Shown here: in pieces, positions 18,101-24,905 of the stretch
How positions within the stretch are numbered: position 1 is the stretch's first letter
Layout of the letters: each line of letters opens with the position of its first letter
Source of the DNA: Oscillospiraceae bacterium
GTDB taxonomy: Bacteria; Bacillota; Clostridia; Oscillospirales; Oscillospiraceae
DNA: 60,149 bases
Direction: 5' to 3'
Assembly: GCA_016292255.1 (NCBI GenBank)
Contig: JAEEZZ010000119.1
Location: forward strand, 1 to 60,149
Made by a program: the position numbers and the translations under genes
The notes under the pieces: model-generated
The model's input: the letters and a program-made list of their open reading frames with translations, nothing else
Told to the model about the DNA's origin: nothing
Databases searched by the model: none

Positions 18101-18931
18101 TTCTTCTGCTCGGTCATAATTGACGCTCCTTTCCGCGCCTCTCAGGCGCTCACGCTCATAGCTTTTGACAGCCCCTTCGATGGTTCGCAGCACCTGCGCT
18201 CCGCACTCGTTGACCGCTCGGCCCAATTCGCCAATCGCATCTGGCGTATTGAATTCTGCAATCCGGTGAAACACTGCGGGATTAAACTCCGGGGCAGAGT
18301 GGAGCCCACAGCGATGGACGGCCATATAGGTTCCGCTTTCCGTCGCGGCTTGCAGGAATGCGCTCCTGATTTCGTCTTCATCATATCCGGCCAGAAGAGA
18401 ATTGTCAACGCTGCGGAGGATGTCAAGAGAATTATTTTCATAAAATTCTGCGGCCTGGATAGAAAAAATATCCTGGATCTGCGAGGTCAGAACGTCCGCA
18501 GCCGTGGAAACGGCGTCGATTCCCTCCTCTGCGACCACGCCAAAACGCTGGGCCAGCGCATCGGATACCGTCCGGAAGTGTTCCGGCTGGAGGTTCCACA
18601 GGTAGGGTGTCAGTGAATTTGGGCCGGTTCCGGTGTCGGTAATGTCAAAGACGTGCTTCAGCCGGGGATAGCCGCCGCTTTCGTCAATCAGGGCAATGCC
18701 GTGACCGCCGCGCTTCACATACCGCCGCATCCTGGTATTCCAGGTATCGTAGTCGGCGCAGGCCGTCGCGCCGGGCCGCTGGGCGAAGATCAGAAGCTGC
18801 TCCTGAAACGGGTATTTGTACAGCCTGGCCGCCGTGCGGAGAAAGGCTGTCCAGTTATCCTGGTTCCAGGTGATCCTTCTGGCAGTGTCTTCCGCCATCT
18901 TGACGTAGTATTCCAGTTTTTCGTTGGGCAT
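9185..18931 (-). CDS. Giant ArdC-like / N6-methylase / SNF2-helicase fusion
   Basis: The protein has 3248 residues. The N-terminal ~110 residues (NWTAFLRTAARLYKYPFQEQLLIFAQRP, RRYVKRGGHGIAL) resemble the ArdC-type ssDNA-binding domain. Residues ~271-420 are a Gly/Arg/Asp-rich linker that overlaps tnpV in another frame. A MutS-N-like domain lies near 940 (ILLRIGDHYEILGDAA). A DNA methyltransferase follows near 1677-1742 (ILEPACGVGNFFG; catalytic NVPFG). The SNF2/DEAD helicase has Walker A HEVGAGKT near 2425, VDESD near 2589 and QRKGRIERQGN near 2945. Methylase-helicase giants of this kind resemble P1 DarB and are plausible anti-restriction or DNA-processing factors for incoming single strands. 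ATG at 18931 has AAAGGAG upstream. It lies in the operon between TTRAP and DUF3849. Domain calls are firm; the role is inferred. Confidence 0.9.
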   Translation of the reverse strand: MPNEKLEYYVKMAEDTARRITWNQDNWTAFLRTAARLYKYPFQEQLLIFAQRPGATACADYDTWNTRMRRYVKRGGHGIALIDESGGYPRLKHVFDITDTGTGPNSLTPYLWNLQPEHFRTVSDALAQRFGVVAEEGIDAVSTAADVLTSQIQDIFSIQAAEFYENNSLDILRSVDNSLLAGYDEDEIRSAFLQAATESGTYMAVHRCGLHSAPEFNPAVFHRIAEFNTPDAIGELGRAVNECGAQVLRTIEGAVKSYERERLRGAERSVNYDRAEEGAEVRPGVLRGADQENGSHDRPGERSELSPGGRGLDPGYRAGAGADAGRASHLPLGNSAAGLSEEASPESVSAIRSSRDALDAHEGRAGAGTGAPGSDDPGDGEGPGRDGGTESQGSDEMGRDDEQHSGQRGGDDLRGADLRISEPAPGEQLGLFPTEAEQLQIIQEAESAQAAPFASSIPQEVIDDFLRHGSNTAKSRMHIIAALYPWYSPDTAWITENAREALTGVLRREYHGGYGLVVDGIKYAAWYDDSGIRISRGTSARYSPFAQTIPWNDTLERIWRLYGDGQFATNVEAVEAHGNECHEIALALLFLYYDRSEDCPEKYLSSIRPYVGGRYPDEQARLAEALRDANKAFEIKNDLDAFIAAYMDDHSMLRFHYHKINQLQARFASLFVSWDHAIPQTAQELPHTPFITEDEIDEAVSSRGSGFEGGRQRVYNYFTSLHDPKDKSDFLKDEYGTGGHSHALSGADNSWEDHDAKGLRFKKGDCPEVTISWVNLAKRIETLIRMNRFLPQKRQPAVSVPPVAPTEPAENIEAAHVEAAQAATSRKEAVLIGKEDSRLYLYAPDGLTADIHLDGVEKQPEDAVVIAAPSAALSEDFLFAHDMIFLKIGRDIPAEDLSGVLGDQLAAMKQAAASRHSELWETYMSAKREMPDGMILLRIGDHYEILGDAAGKAAEVLRLPLASRFTPDGRLPMCSVLLPLLVESIQKLNSRWNVSTVDYKDENHDERTVERYPSPLAHLQTEKKAGRTRVERNYKTFARLFPEIVNGEYRYLQLRTPADDGMMPLTIERIGADEISISHFYTQDGDLMYDPEMSFRLDTEKGTLEPLTFRQDGSPALYQEVYPAPGKWIPKLRNDLSAFTEKWFKNIEAQGRVRFRAIAERDGEDVEYAFDENGQPTLITPQAEPIASELSNEQPAQPASQAERFAAWQQIKESDTFIADGILLSHFGVAFEAYGKDADRIAELYGAARVDFELADLVGPEKVTFTAIPEFKLDEAVETLRDKYDVAVVSGDSVKRYLSIDHEADKAIDAHEAEFGADGWRAFGGKPMIPEEAPAEAPTLREMNQEEIDDALWAWNGREDSRNAVMKYMAAHGRERGAAEWLKNEFISHSPEAFDRARLENGLTLITPTGDAETVLPWQKVQLRIAQLIRDGSFLPAAEAPAQLPEAAQSRWPVDVGDTLYLEDGKAFLVEQLTDNHITLRDPTLVYPILRSESYESFRRLLERFPQPGVTESVPVPTQTQEITYIPTVVNGEASGDAPNLVMQTVTSGELQEPIQVQPENFRITDEYLGEGGPKAKFRANMDAITTLKQIEAENRNATPEEQEILSRYVGWGGVSDAFDDRKAEWSKEFSELKKALTPEEYAAARSSTLNAHYTSPTVIRSIYEALGNMGFTTGNILEPACGVGNFFGCLPSEMSDSRLYGVELDSISGRIAKLLYPNANITVAGFETTDRKDFYDLAVGNVPFGQYQVNDRAYNKLGFSIHNYFFAKALDQVRPGGIVAFVTSRYTMDAKDDTVRRYLAQRAELLGAIRLPNDAFRANAGTDVVSDIIFLQKRAKPSLEEPEWISTAKNIPDSAPAKIGDVITFTTGYPPQEYTAEVIEVSAGYANTLNYRAKNEEREFSYISPANVSRIERKDFVYEINQFFLDHPEMVLGVPTSESTQYGRMDYTVAPVPGAKLSVLLQDAVKNVGGLYRPPELIDLADGAELADAIPADPSVRNYSYTLVGGELYFRTGSVMIPAQETGTAKDRIKAMIGLRDCLRRTIEHQLDAGVSEDVLDRDRIALNRLYDTFTMKYGLINSKSNRAAFEADSSYYLMTSLEKLDEDGNLAGKADIFFRRTIKQQRSVDRVDTPSEALAVSIGQKAEVDLAFMAQLLGGPDHVRGIVTDLQGVIFKDPASGPFDLDEGGEHWDQGWQPADEYLSGNVRKKLREAEQAAQADPFFQVNAEALRRAQPKDLDASEIDVRIGSTWIDPEYYRQFMFETFKTSQWQRRKVTIQFSPYTGAWKIEGIDKYERTGFQVTQNWGTDRKNAYDIFEDSLNLREVTVYDTIEENGKERRILNREETTLAAQKQERMRSEFRDWIWKDPERREALVKKYNEEMNSTRPREYDGKHLVFSGINPEIELREHQLNAIAHAIYGGNTLLAHEVGAGKTFEMVATAMESKRLGLCNKSLFVVPNHLVDQWASEFLRLYPSANILVTTKKDFQPKNRKRFCSRIATGDYDAVIIGQTQFEKIPISKERQIRLIQTQINDLTGAIDEMESEYNHSRWSVKQMEKFKTQLETRLQKLQDAPRDDAVTYEELGVDRLFVDESDYYKNLYTYTKMQNVAGISNSSAQKSQDLFYKCRYMDEITGGRGLIFATGTPVSNSMTEVYIIQQYLQYERMQELGMGIFDAWASRFGETTSQMELAPEGSGYRLRNRFAKFFNLPELMTLFKEVADIKTADQLDLPTPEVEYHNCVAKPTELQKSMMQSLSERASRVHSGAVDPKEDNMLKITSDGRKLGLDQRIVNPMLPDEPGTKVNLCVENVLRIWREGDADKLTQLVFCDISTPKGKQRKKSAAAKPEDAPEPSSPDFVPSLEESADNGFSIYDDIRAKLIAGGMPPEQIAFIHDADTEAKKRELFDKMRKGSVRVLLGSTAKMGAGTNVQDRLIASHDLDCPWRPRDLTQRKGRIERQGNKNKKVHVYRYVTEATFDAYLWQTVENKQKYIGQIMTSKSPVRSIEDVDQTALSFAEVKALCAGDPRIKERMDLDVDVSRLRIMKAAHQSQQYRMQDMILKKYPESIRQTEQGIQALKADMIDLAAHPLPVDGFIGMEIRGDLLTDKENAGAALLDACKDVRNAEPIDVGSYRGFKMEVEFDIWERKLMLTLRGKASHRLELGSDPKGNLTRIENALARMPFRLTAAEQHLETLRKEQALAEKEIGKPFEFESELAEKSARLVELNHALSLDKSPETQEPDRKKNSHEEVR
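17671..18117 (-). CDS. tnpV: TnpV-like gene nested out of frame in the giant gene
   Basis: The 148-residue protein is coherent: NGLSYHLEGEVWIPDIVLE, then KKHRPSLYQQYVLHGTLWTH, and KWVGMMNNIRASVEETIYAELIYA at the end. This matches the TnpV family known from Tn4451-type transposons; its molecular role is not established. It lies entirely inside the 9.7-kb helicase gene, on the same strand but in another frame. ATG at 18117 has AAAGGAG at 18126-18132, eight bases upstream, as good as any ribosome site in the window. The giant protein's matching residues (~271-420) are low-complexity, suggesting the linker is overprinted on tnpV. It should be translated from the operon mRNA by internal initiation. 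Confidence 0.8.
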   Translation of the reverse strand: MTEQKKEQKYDLEYYAELTRKTDHMIDPENGLSYHLEGEVWIPDIVLEPELTQDERPIFPWGIQRRDYLKKHRPSLYQQYVLHGTLWTHMRDVQELAQERLDRMIPEMAKAQGVTEELKARDQMKWVGMMNNIRASVEETIYAELIYA

Positions 18932-18965
18932 GGTACGCTCCTTTCGATGGGTATTATAAAATCAG

Positions 18966-18998
18966 CAGAGCCGGCCCGAAGTAATCGGGTCGGCTCTG
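18966..18998. terminator. Strong hairpin between TTRAP and the giant gene
   Basis: CAGAGCCGGCCCGA (18966-18979) pairs with TCGGGTCGGCTCTG (18985-18998). It sits in an 82-bp gap inside an otherwise tightly packed operon and lacks a clear T-run. It may attenuate transcription or mark an RNA processing site. Confidence 0.5.
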
Positions 18999-19013
18999 TA
19001 CGTCTTGCTGTAA

Positions 19014-19277
19014 TCACGATGGGAAATCAACGGTCAGATCAAGGTTGGAAAACTCGTCGTCGCTCATGTTGCGCAGATGCGCCAGCGCGGCCTCGACGTG
19101 GCCCTGCAACTCCACGTCTGACGGTATTTCGGGGTTGATATCCTTGGCCATGTCCGCAATGATATCGATCAGCCCCTGCCGTGTTCCGGCATCGTTCATG
19201 AGATTATAAATAGCCATGAGCTGCTCTTCCTCGTATTTGATGGTGCCAAGGTTCTTTTTCTTGTTTACAGTTTCCAT
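19014..19277 (-). CDS. TTRAP-like transposon-transfer assisting protein
   Basis: The 87-residue protein starts METVNKKKN. The pattern EEEQLMAIYNLMNDAGTRQG ... HVEAALAHLRNMSDDEFSNLDL matches the putative transposon-transfer assisting family common in Firmicutes ICEs; the mechanism is unknown. ATG at 19277 is chosen because GAGAGGAG lies eight bases upstream; the TTG six codons earlier sits before that ribosome site. It starts one base after the stop of the ArdC-like gene, so the two are coupled. It probably supports conjugation, by family name only. Confidence 0.8.
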   Translation of the reverse strand: METVNKKKNLGTIKYEEEQLMAIYNLMNDAGTRQGLIDIIADMAKDINPEIPSDVELQGHVEAALAHLRNMSDDEFSNLDLTVDFPS

Positions 19278-19278
19278 T

Positions 19279-21714
19279 TCAAATGCTCCTCTCAACGCGC
19301 TTCGGGCGCTCTTTTCGTTGTTGATGTTGTTCCTGCTCCGTTTCTTCCCGCAGCCGCGCCCGTAAGGAAGGGCGCTCCGTCTGGGACTGCTCCGGCTTCG
19401 GCGGCCCCTGATCTTTCGGGCCGTTGTTGATGATTCCGTCGATCATGCCATAATCATCTTCCATTGACATCTCAGCGTTTTTCAGATAGTTTTCCGGCTT
19501 TTGAAAATCCGGAATCTCCGTAAAGCCAACGCTATCGCAGTAATGATAGGATACCACACCACTGTGCCGAAATGCAACGATGTCGCTGACGGAAAGACTA
19601 TGTCCGCCGAAATCGTGGGGGCGATCCAAGTTGAAAACGCGGAAGGCATCTTCCGGGGTTTTGACAGGATAATCGGCACGTGTGCCGGTGTAAATCAAAT
19701 CATAATGCTCCCGAGTTGGTTCCATCCCAAGCTGTTTGAGCGAATCAATATCTGTGAACAGTCGATCCCGGCGCTGGGGGGACTGATCGCTGATTTGATA
19801 AATAGCGAAGGCGTCCACAGGATAGTGAAGGAATGCGGCCTCGCGCTCTGCCTGGCGCTCGATGCGCCGATCCCGGATCAGAGCGCGGAAGTCCGGGCTT
19901 TTCTCCCACTCAAAGCGTTCCAGGGCAAGCAGGTGCTCCCCGGCAGCGTCAATTTCCGTTTCGTCGAAGCACATCATAGGGTCGCCGTGCTCGTCGATCA
20001 TGTAGATGGTGAAGCCCTCCGCAAGCAGTTCCTTTGCTCGATCCCGATACAGTGGAAGCATGGCCGCAGCATCCGGGCAGCCGGCCTTTTCCAGCGCGTC
20101 CGGCTCCACGGAAGCATCCGGCATGGGATATTCGTCAAGTTTCGCCTCTTCCGGCTGCGGCTCGTTGGGCTGCTCCGCAACGTCCATAGGATCCGATTGC
20201 TGAGCCATCTCCCTTACCTGGGAGGCGATGATTGTACCGGCCCGCAGTTCCTCCAGGAGCTTTTCGCACACCTTGGTGGGGCCGGAAAACAGGATAGCGT
20301 CCTCCTTGTTCCCATCCGGGCCATAGGAGCTGATTGTGCTTTCATTGGGGTCGGTAATCATGGTGGTGATTTCAAAGCTCAGGCTTTGATCCCGGAATGC
20401 AATAAGGGCCTCCAACTGCTGATACAGCTTTTCCGGCGTGGGATAGCCAGTCTGTGCTGTGTAATCGTCCAGCACCGCCTTGGCGTTGTTTAGGCCGTTT
20501 CTGCGCAGCGTATCGGCGTACATTCCGGCAAAGGTCTCCTTGTCCTGACCGCCGAACGGGAGCGTAATCATACCCGCCCGGCCCAATTCCTCGGCGTGGT
20601 CGCAAACCGCCTGGGCGTAGGCCAGGTACGGATCAACGCTCTTGTCGGGGACAGAGGACGCAGCGGCTTCTCCGGGGACGGTCATTTCTACCGGGGCTTC
20701 CGATGTGGAGCTGACGGACGGGGCTTCCTCTGCCGGGGCTTCCTTTTGCTCCGCTTCCTGTTCCTGATCGAGACCTCTTTCCCGGAGGATCTCCGTCAGA
20801 TTCCGGTCTATATCCGTAATCAAATCGGAGGCTGTTTTGTTGATGGTGTTCAGGCTCGCCTTCAACTCCTTGAGTTCCTTGCCCTTCGACCAGGCAGCGA
20901 TATACCCGAAGCTGTTTTCTGCGGTTTCTATTCCGTAATACTGGCAGACGGAGTAGGCCACGCTTTCAGCCTCTACCTCCTCGGTTCGCCGGTCTTTTAT
21001 GACCGGCTCCTTGCCCCCGGCAGCCAGGGCCTCGGCCCGCAGCTTATCGTAATCGTGGAGCCTGCTATGGCCGATCTCGTGCACCATAGCGGTGACGGTC
21101 TGAACTTCGCTCATGCCCGGACGAATGGCGATCCTTTGGTCGGAGGCGCTGAAATAGCCGTCCGTCGTGGGAGCCATTTGCTCAAACTCAATAGGAACCG
21201 GGGAAGAACGGCGCAGGGCCTCTACGAACGCCTCGTAGTGCTCCACGTCGCCGGTGAGAGGCTGGGCCAGAGCAGGCAGAGGTTTACCCTCCGTCTGGCT
21301 CACGTCGAAAACGGTCACAGGCTTGAAGTGTGGGACGCTGATAACCGTCTTTTCTTCGGTGACGACGTTGCCGTCGGCATCAAGCAGCGGGGCATGAGTA
21401 TCCGGATCCAGAACGGTTTCCTGAACCTTCTTCTGGACAGCCGCAGGCGCGAGGATCTGAATGCCCTTTTCGCCCTTCTTAACGTGCCGACCAAACTTGT
21501 TTTTCCAGGCGTTGAAGCCCGCCACAAGGGTTGCGTCCGGCTTCTGCATGTGGATCAGAACGGTATTGTTCACGGAATACTTGTGAAACCGGCTCATGGT
21601 TGTTAGGTAGCTTTGGTAGGTTCCGCTTTCAAATAATGCCCGGATCCCGGCCTCGATGCTTTCGGTAATCTCCTTGATCCGTTCCTGATTTGTCTTTTTT
21701 TCTTGTTCCGCCAT
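19279..21714 (-). CDS. ArdC-like anti-restriction protein with zinc-peptidase and YodL-like domains
   Basis: The 811-residue protein starts with an ArdC-like ssDNA-binding region (YLTTMSRFHKYSVNNTVLIHMQ, WKNKFGRHVKKGEKGI). A metallopeptidase-like segment follows, with HEIGH near residue 211 and a downstream Glu (EEVEAESVAY) giving an HExxH...E site. The middle is Glu/Pro-rich, and a YodL-like domain (AIYQISDQSPQRRDRLFTDIDSL) lies near 620-720, with a basic tail. ArdC proteins protect incoming plasmid DNA from restriction. ATG at 21714 starts the run that continues through TTRAP and the giant gene. The N terminus and peptidase motif are clear; anti-restriction is inferred from family. Confidence 0.82.
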   Translation of the reverse strand: MAEQEKKTNQERIKEITESIEAGIRALFESGTYQSYLTTMSRFHKYSVNNTVLIHMQKPDATLVAGFNAWKNKFGRHVKKGEKGIQILAPAAVQKKVQETVLDPDTHAPLLDADGNVVTEEKTVISVPHFKPVTVFDVSQTEGKPLPALAQPLTGDVEHYEAFVEALRRSSPVPIEFEQMAPTTDGYFSASDQRIAIRPGMSEVQTVTAMVHEIGHSRLHDYDKLRAEALAAGGKEPVIKDRRTEEVEAESVAYSVCQYYGIETAENSFGYIAAWSKGKELKELKASLNTINKTASDLITDIDRNLTEILRERGLDQEQEAEQKEAPAEEAPSVSSTSEAPVEMTVPGEAAASSVPDKSVDPYLAYAQAVCDHAEELGRAGMITLPFGGQDKETFAGMYADTLRRNGLNNAKAVLDDYTAQTGYPTPEKLYQQLEALIAFRDQSLSFEITTMITDPNESTISSYGPDGNKEDAILFSGPTKVCEKLLEELRAGTIIASQVREMAQQSDPMDVAEQPNEPQPEEAKLDEYPMPDASVEPDALEKAGCPDAAAMLPLYRDRAKELLAEGFTIYMIDEHGDPMMCFDETEIDAAGEHLLALERFEWEKSPDFRALIRDRRIERQAEREAAFLHYPVDAFAIYQISDQSPQRRDRLFTDIDSLKQLGMEPTREHYDLIYTGTRADYPVKTPEDAFRVFNLDRPHDFGGHSLSVSDIVAFRHSGVVSYHYCDSVGFTEIPDFQKPENYLKNAEMSMEDDYGMIDGIINNGPKDQGPPKPEQSQTERPSLRARLREETEQEQHQQRKERPKRVERSI

Positions 21715-21774
21715 ATTTACCTCACTTTCATAAGGTCAATTTTTCCTTGAAATACAAGGGCTTGCGCTGCATAA

Positions 21775-21811
21775 TCCCTGCGGCCGCCAGGGCAACCGGC
21801 GGCCGCAGGGA
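21775..21811. terminator. Perfect 14-bp hairpin between topB and the ArdC-like gene
   Basis: TCCCTGCGGCCGCC (21775-21788) pairs exactly with GGCGGCCGCAGGGA (21798-21811). There is no T-run on the minus strand. It lies in the 110-bp gap between two operon genes and may attenuate or stabilise mRNA. Confidence 0.5.
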
Positions 21812-21824
21812 CAATACTCAATCA

Positions 21825-23918
21825 TTATCTTCTCCTCTGGCTTGGAAACTCCAACTCAAAGTCCGGCTTACTGTCTTTCATGACAAGCACGGCTACCGCG
21901 TCGTAGGTCTTCCCGGACTTTTCGGAACGGCAGCCCTTGAGCGGCATTCTGCCCTTATGGAGCAGCAGCCGGATCATATCTGCGGTAGGCGTGATCTGCT
22001 TGGTGGTGAAGAAATGGCTGGCCTTCCAGATAGAAAATCCGCATTCCCGATCCTGGCAGACAAAGCCCTTGTCGATCTCGATCACGTTCTTTCCGCAGCA
22101 GGGGCATTTGCCCAGGCTTTCCCGCTGTGGACGTTCCCGGCGTGGGAACAACATCTCAGAACCGGGAACCGGCTTGTAGTCGTGGATCAGCTCCAGCAGC
22201 ATTTCGTTAATGCTGCGAATAAACGTGCTGGGTTCCAATTCGCCGCGCTCCACCTCCTTCAGACGGTATTCCCATTCAGCGGTGAGTTGGGGCGATTGCA
22301 GGGCTTCCGGGAGGACGGTAATCAGGGCCTTGCCGGAGACGGTTGGCAAAAGGTTTGTGACCTTTTTCGCCTTTTGCCTTTCCACGTAACCGGCTGAGAT
22401 CAGCTTTTCCAGAATCGCGGCGCGGGTGGCCGGTGTGCCAAGGCCCTTGCGCTCAGCGTCCTCCGGCATATCCTTTACGCCAGCCGTTTCCATAGAGGCC
22501 AGGACGGTATCCTCGGTAAAGCGCTTCGGCGGGGCTGTTTTCCCCGCTTTGACGGTAGCCGCCTGAATGGTAAGATCCTGCCCCTCGGTAAGCTCCGGCA
22601 GGACGTTCGGTTTATCTTTATCCCGGGCAGGCTCCTCTGTTTCCGGTTTTCGCTCATAGAGCTTCCAGCCGGGAGCCAGGACAATCTTCCCCTTGGCCGT
22701 GAACTTGGCCCCGGCGCAGGAGAATACGGCAACAGTTTCCGCATACCGGTGGGGATCGGAGACGGCCCGGAGCAGGGCAAAAGAAACGAGCCGTAATACC
22801 TCCCGTTCTCCCAGCGGAAGCCCCTCTACGGCATCCGCTGTTGCAGAGAGCGTGGGGATCAGCGCATGGTGATCCGTCACCCTCTTGCTGTCGCAGACTT
22901 GCTTTGCGCGGACGGGTTCCGGGGCTGTCTGGCCGCAGATCGCGGACGCCACGGAAACGTGGTCAGAGACCTTGCTTTCCATATCATCCGTCAGATACCG
23001 GGCGTCGGTACGGGGGTAAGTGCAGAGCTTCTTTTCATAGAGGGCTTGGAGGTAGTCCAGCGTCTGCTGGGCGGTGTAGCCCAGGACGCGGTTGGCGTCC
23101 CGTTGGAGCGTGGTCAGGTCGTAGAGGGCCGGGGCCTTTTCGCTTTTTTCCTTGCGTTCCACGGAGACCACCGTAGCCGCGCCGGAACAGGCGTCAGCCA
23201 ATTCCAGTGCAGCCTGGCGATTGACCATACGTTCCGTTTCGGCGGTGAAGCCGCCCAGGTCAAGCTGCACCCGCCAGAAGGGCGTGGGCGTAAAAGCGTC
23301 GATCTCAGCGTCCCGCTGAACCAGCAGGGCCAGGGTGGGGCTCATGACGCGGCCCACGTTGAGCCGGGCGTCATAAGTCAGTGAAAAATATCTGCTGCCG
23401 TTGATGCCAACCAGCCAATCGGCCTCCGCCCGGCAAACGGAGGCCCGGTGCAGGCCGTCATATTCCGAGCCGGGTCGGAGCTGACGGAAGCCTTCCCGGA
23501 TCGCGCTATCCTCCATGCTGGAGATCCAGAGGCGTTTCATCGGGAGGGTGCAGCCCGTCAGATCGTACACGTTTCGGAAAATTAATTCGCCCTCCCGCCC
23601 GGCGTCGCAGGCGTTTACAACCGCCTCTGCTTCCGGGTCGTGGAGCAGCTTTTTTAATATTTCGAACTGTTCCCTGGTGCTCGGCTGAACCTTGAACGTA
23701 AAGGGCGCGGGAAGCAGCGGCAGATCGGACATTCTCCATTTCTTCCAGGCTGGATCGTAGTCCTCCGGCTGCTGCGGCTCTGCCAGGTGTCCAAAGCACC
23801 AGGAGACCCGCCAGCCGCGGCCCTCCAGGTAGCCCTTACGCTGCTCTGTCGCGCCGAGAACTCCGGCGATGCTTTTGGCCACGGAAGGCTTTTCTGCTAT
23901 GACGATCTTATGTGCCAT
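21825..23918 (-). CDS. topB: DNA topoisomerase III
   Basis: The 697-residue type IA topoisomerase begins KIVIAEKPSVAKSIAGVLG. The Toprim acidic motif ACDAGREGELIF lies near residue 105. The active-site tyrosine is in LCTYPRTDARYL near residue 301, and LNVGRVMSPTLALL precedes it. A C-terminal Cys4 zinc-ribbon-like stretch (KCPCCGKNV ... CQDRECGFSIW) follows near 600-635. ICE-borne TopB enzymes are thought to help process or segregate transferred DNA. ATG at 23918; the next upstream gene (DUF4366) ends 13 bp before. Length and motif order match TopB closely. Confidence 0.95.
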   Translation of the reverse strand: MAHKIVIAEKPSVAKSIAGVLGATEQRKGYLEGRGWRVSWCFGHLAEPQQPEDYDPAWKKWRMSDLPLLPAPFTFKVQPSTREQFEILKKLLHDPEAEAVVNACDAGREGELIFRNVYDLTGCTLPMKRLWISSMEDSAIREGFRQLRPGSEYDGLHRASVCRAEADWLVGINGSRYFSLTYDARLNVGRVMSPTLALLVQRDAEIDAFTPTPFWRVQLDLGGFTAETERMVNRQAALELADACSGAATVVSVERKEKSEKAPALYDLTTLQRDANRVLGYTAQQTLDYLQALYEKKLCTYPRTDARYLTDDMESKVSDHVSVASAICGQTAPEPVRAKQVCDSKRVTDHHALIPTLSATADAVEGLPLGEREVLRLVSFALLRAVSDPHRYAETVAVFSCAGAKFTAKGKIVLAPGWKLYERKPETEEPARDKDKPNVLPELTEGQDLTIQAATVKAGKTAPPKRFTEDTVLASMETAGVKDMPEDAERKGLGTPATRAAILEKLISAGYVERQKAKKVTNLLPTVSGKALITVLPEALQSPQLTAEWEYRLKEVERGELEPSTFIRSINEMLLELIHDYKPVPGSEMLFPRRERPQRESLGKCPCCGKNVIEIDKGFVCQDRECGFSIWKASHFFTTKQITPTADMIRLLLHKGRMPLKGCRSEKSGKTYDAVAVLVMKDSKPDFELEFPSQRRR

Positions 23919-23930
23919 GGAATCGCCTCC

Positions 23931-24905
23931 TTATATCAGGTTGCCGTCGTCCTCAAGATCATCCTCCTCGATGATGATTTCTTCGTCGGGAGCCTTTTCC
24001 GCCGCGGCGGGTTTCAGACGCTCTGTTGGAGGGGCCGCCGGTTCGGTCTCCAGTTCTTCCTCCTCGTCCTCGTCTTCCTCGTCAAAGTAGAAATCCTGCT
24101 GCTTCTTGCGGCGCTTGCCTTTTCCGCCGCCGGACTTGCCCTTGAAGGCATAGTACAGGAGACCGCCGACAACTACAACGACCAGGCCCAGGGTCAAAGC
24201 GGGGTTCATCTGCTGCTTTTTGGCGTCCGTGGACGTATCGGAATCCTCCGGCTCCGCATCTTGGGAGGCGTTGGTCTTATCTGTTTTCTTACCGGTTCCG
24301 TCAATCACGGCGCATTCGCTCATATTGGTGGAACAAACCGGGCAGGTGGTGTCGATATGACCGACGGTACATTTGCTGGTACAGGTACAGCCGTTATCAA
24401 TCGGCTGCTTTTCGTTGCCGGCCAGAGATTTCAGATCAGCGAGGTCTACCTGGTTCAAAAAATGGACGTTCTGTGTGCCACCGGTACGGTCAATGATAAT
24501 GTAAAAGTAGCTGCCATCCCGGCTCTGAACCGTAATAAACTGCTTGCTCATGATATTGCCGTCAGCGTCCATGCCGACGTACTCAAAATCGTCCACAAGC
24601 GTGAGCTGGCCATCCGGTGTAAATTGGAACATACTTCGGGGTTCTTGCGTCGGCTCCGGCTCCGTGGGCGCTTCGGAAGGGGCTTCCGTTGGAGCTTCCG
24701 TGGACGGTTCGGTAGGTGCTTCCGTAGGAGGCGGCGGGGGCGTCGTCTCCGGGGGCGGGGTAGCTTCCGCCGGCGCGGCGGTTTCCGCCGGGGCGGCAGT
24801 TTCCTGCGGTGTGATCGGCGTCGCAAAGACGCCGAGGCTCAGCAGGCTTACCGTAAGAGCAAGCGCGGTGATCCATGCGGCGGCGCAGGTTCGTCTGTTT
24901 TTCAC
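23931..24905 (-). CDS. DUF4366 (CD1107-like) cell-surface ICE protein
   Basis: The 324-residue protein has an N-terminal signal peptide (ITALALTVSLLSLGVFA) and a Pro/Thr/Glu-rich spacer. Next comes a beta-rich domain (SMFQFTPDGQLTLVDDFEY, SYFYIIIDRTG) followed by a cysteine cluster (NGCTCTSKCTVGH ... CPVCST). A membrane helix (ALTLGLVVVVVGGLLYYAF) lies near 225-245, and the cytoplasmic tail is Glu/Asp-rich. This matches the mobile-element protein CD1107/DUF4366 family of the mating apparatus. ATG at 24905 overlaps the end of DUF4315 by four bases (ATGA). It is probably a structural T4SS component at the membrane-wall interface, inferred from topology. Confidence 0.85.
   Translation of the reverse strand: MKNRRTCAAAWITALALTVSLLSLGVFATPITPQETAAPAETAAPAEATPPPETTPPPPPTEAPTEPSTEAPTEAPSEAPTEPEPTQEPRSMFQFTPDGQLTLVDDFEYVGMDADGNIMSKQFITVQSRDGSYFYIIIDRTGGTQNVHFLNQVDLADLKSLAGNEKQPIDNGCTCTSKCTVGHIDTTCPVCSTNMSECAVIDGTGKKTDKTNASQDAEPEDSDTSTDAKKQQMNPALTLGLVVVVVGGLLYYAFKGKSGGGKGKRRKKQQDFYFDEEDEDEEEELETEPAAPPTERLKPAAAEKAPDEEIIIEEDDLEDDGNLI

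Noticed and set aside
17607..18119. Plus-strand reading opposite tnpV
   Set aside because: Pro/Ser/Arg-rich composition, the typical antisense shadow of a GC-rich gene; no ribosome site.
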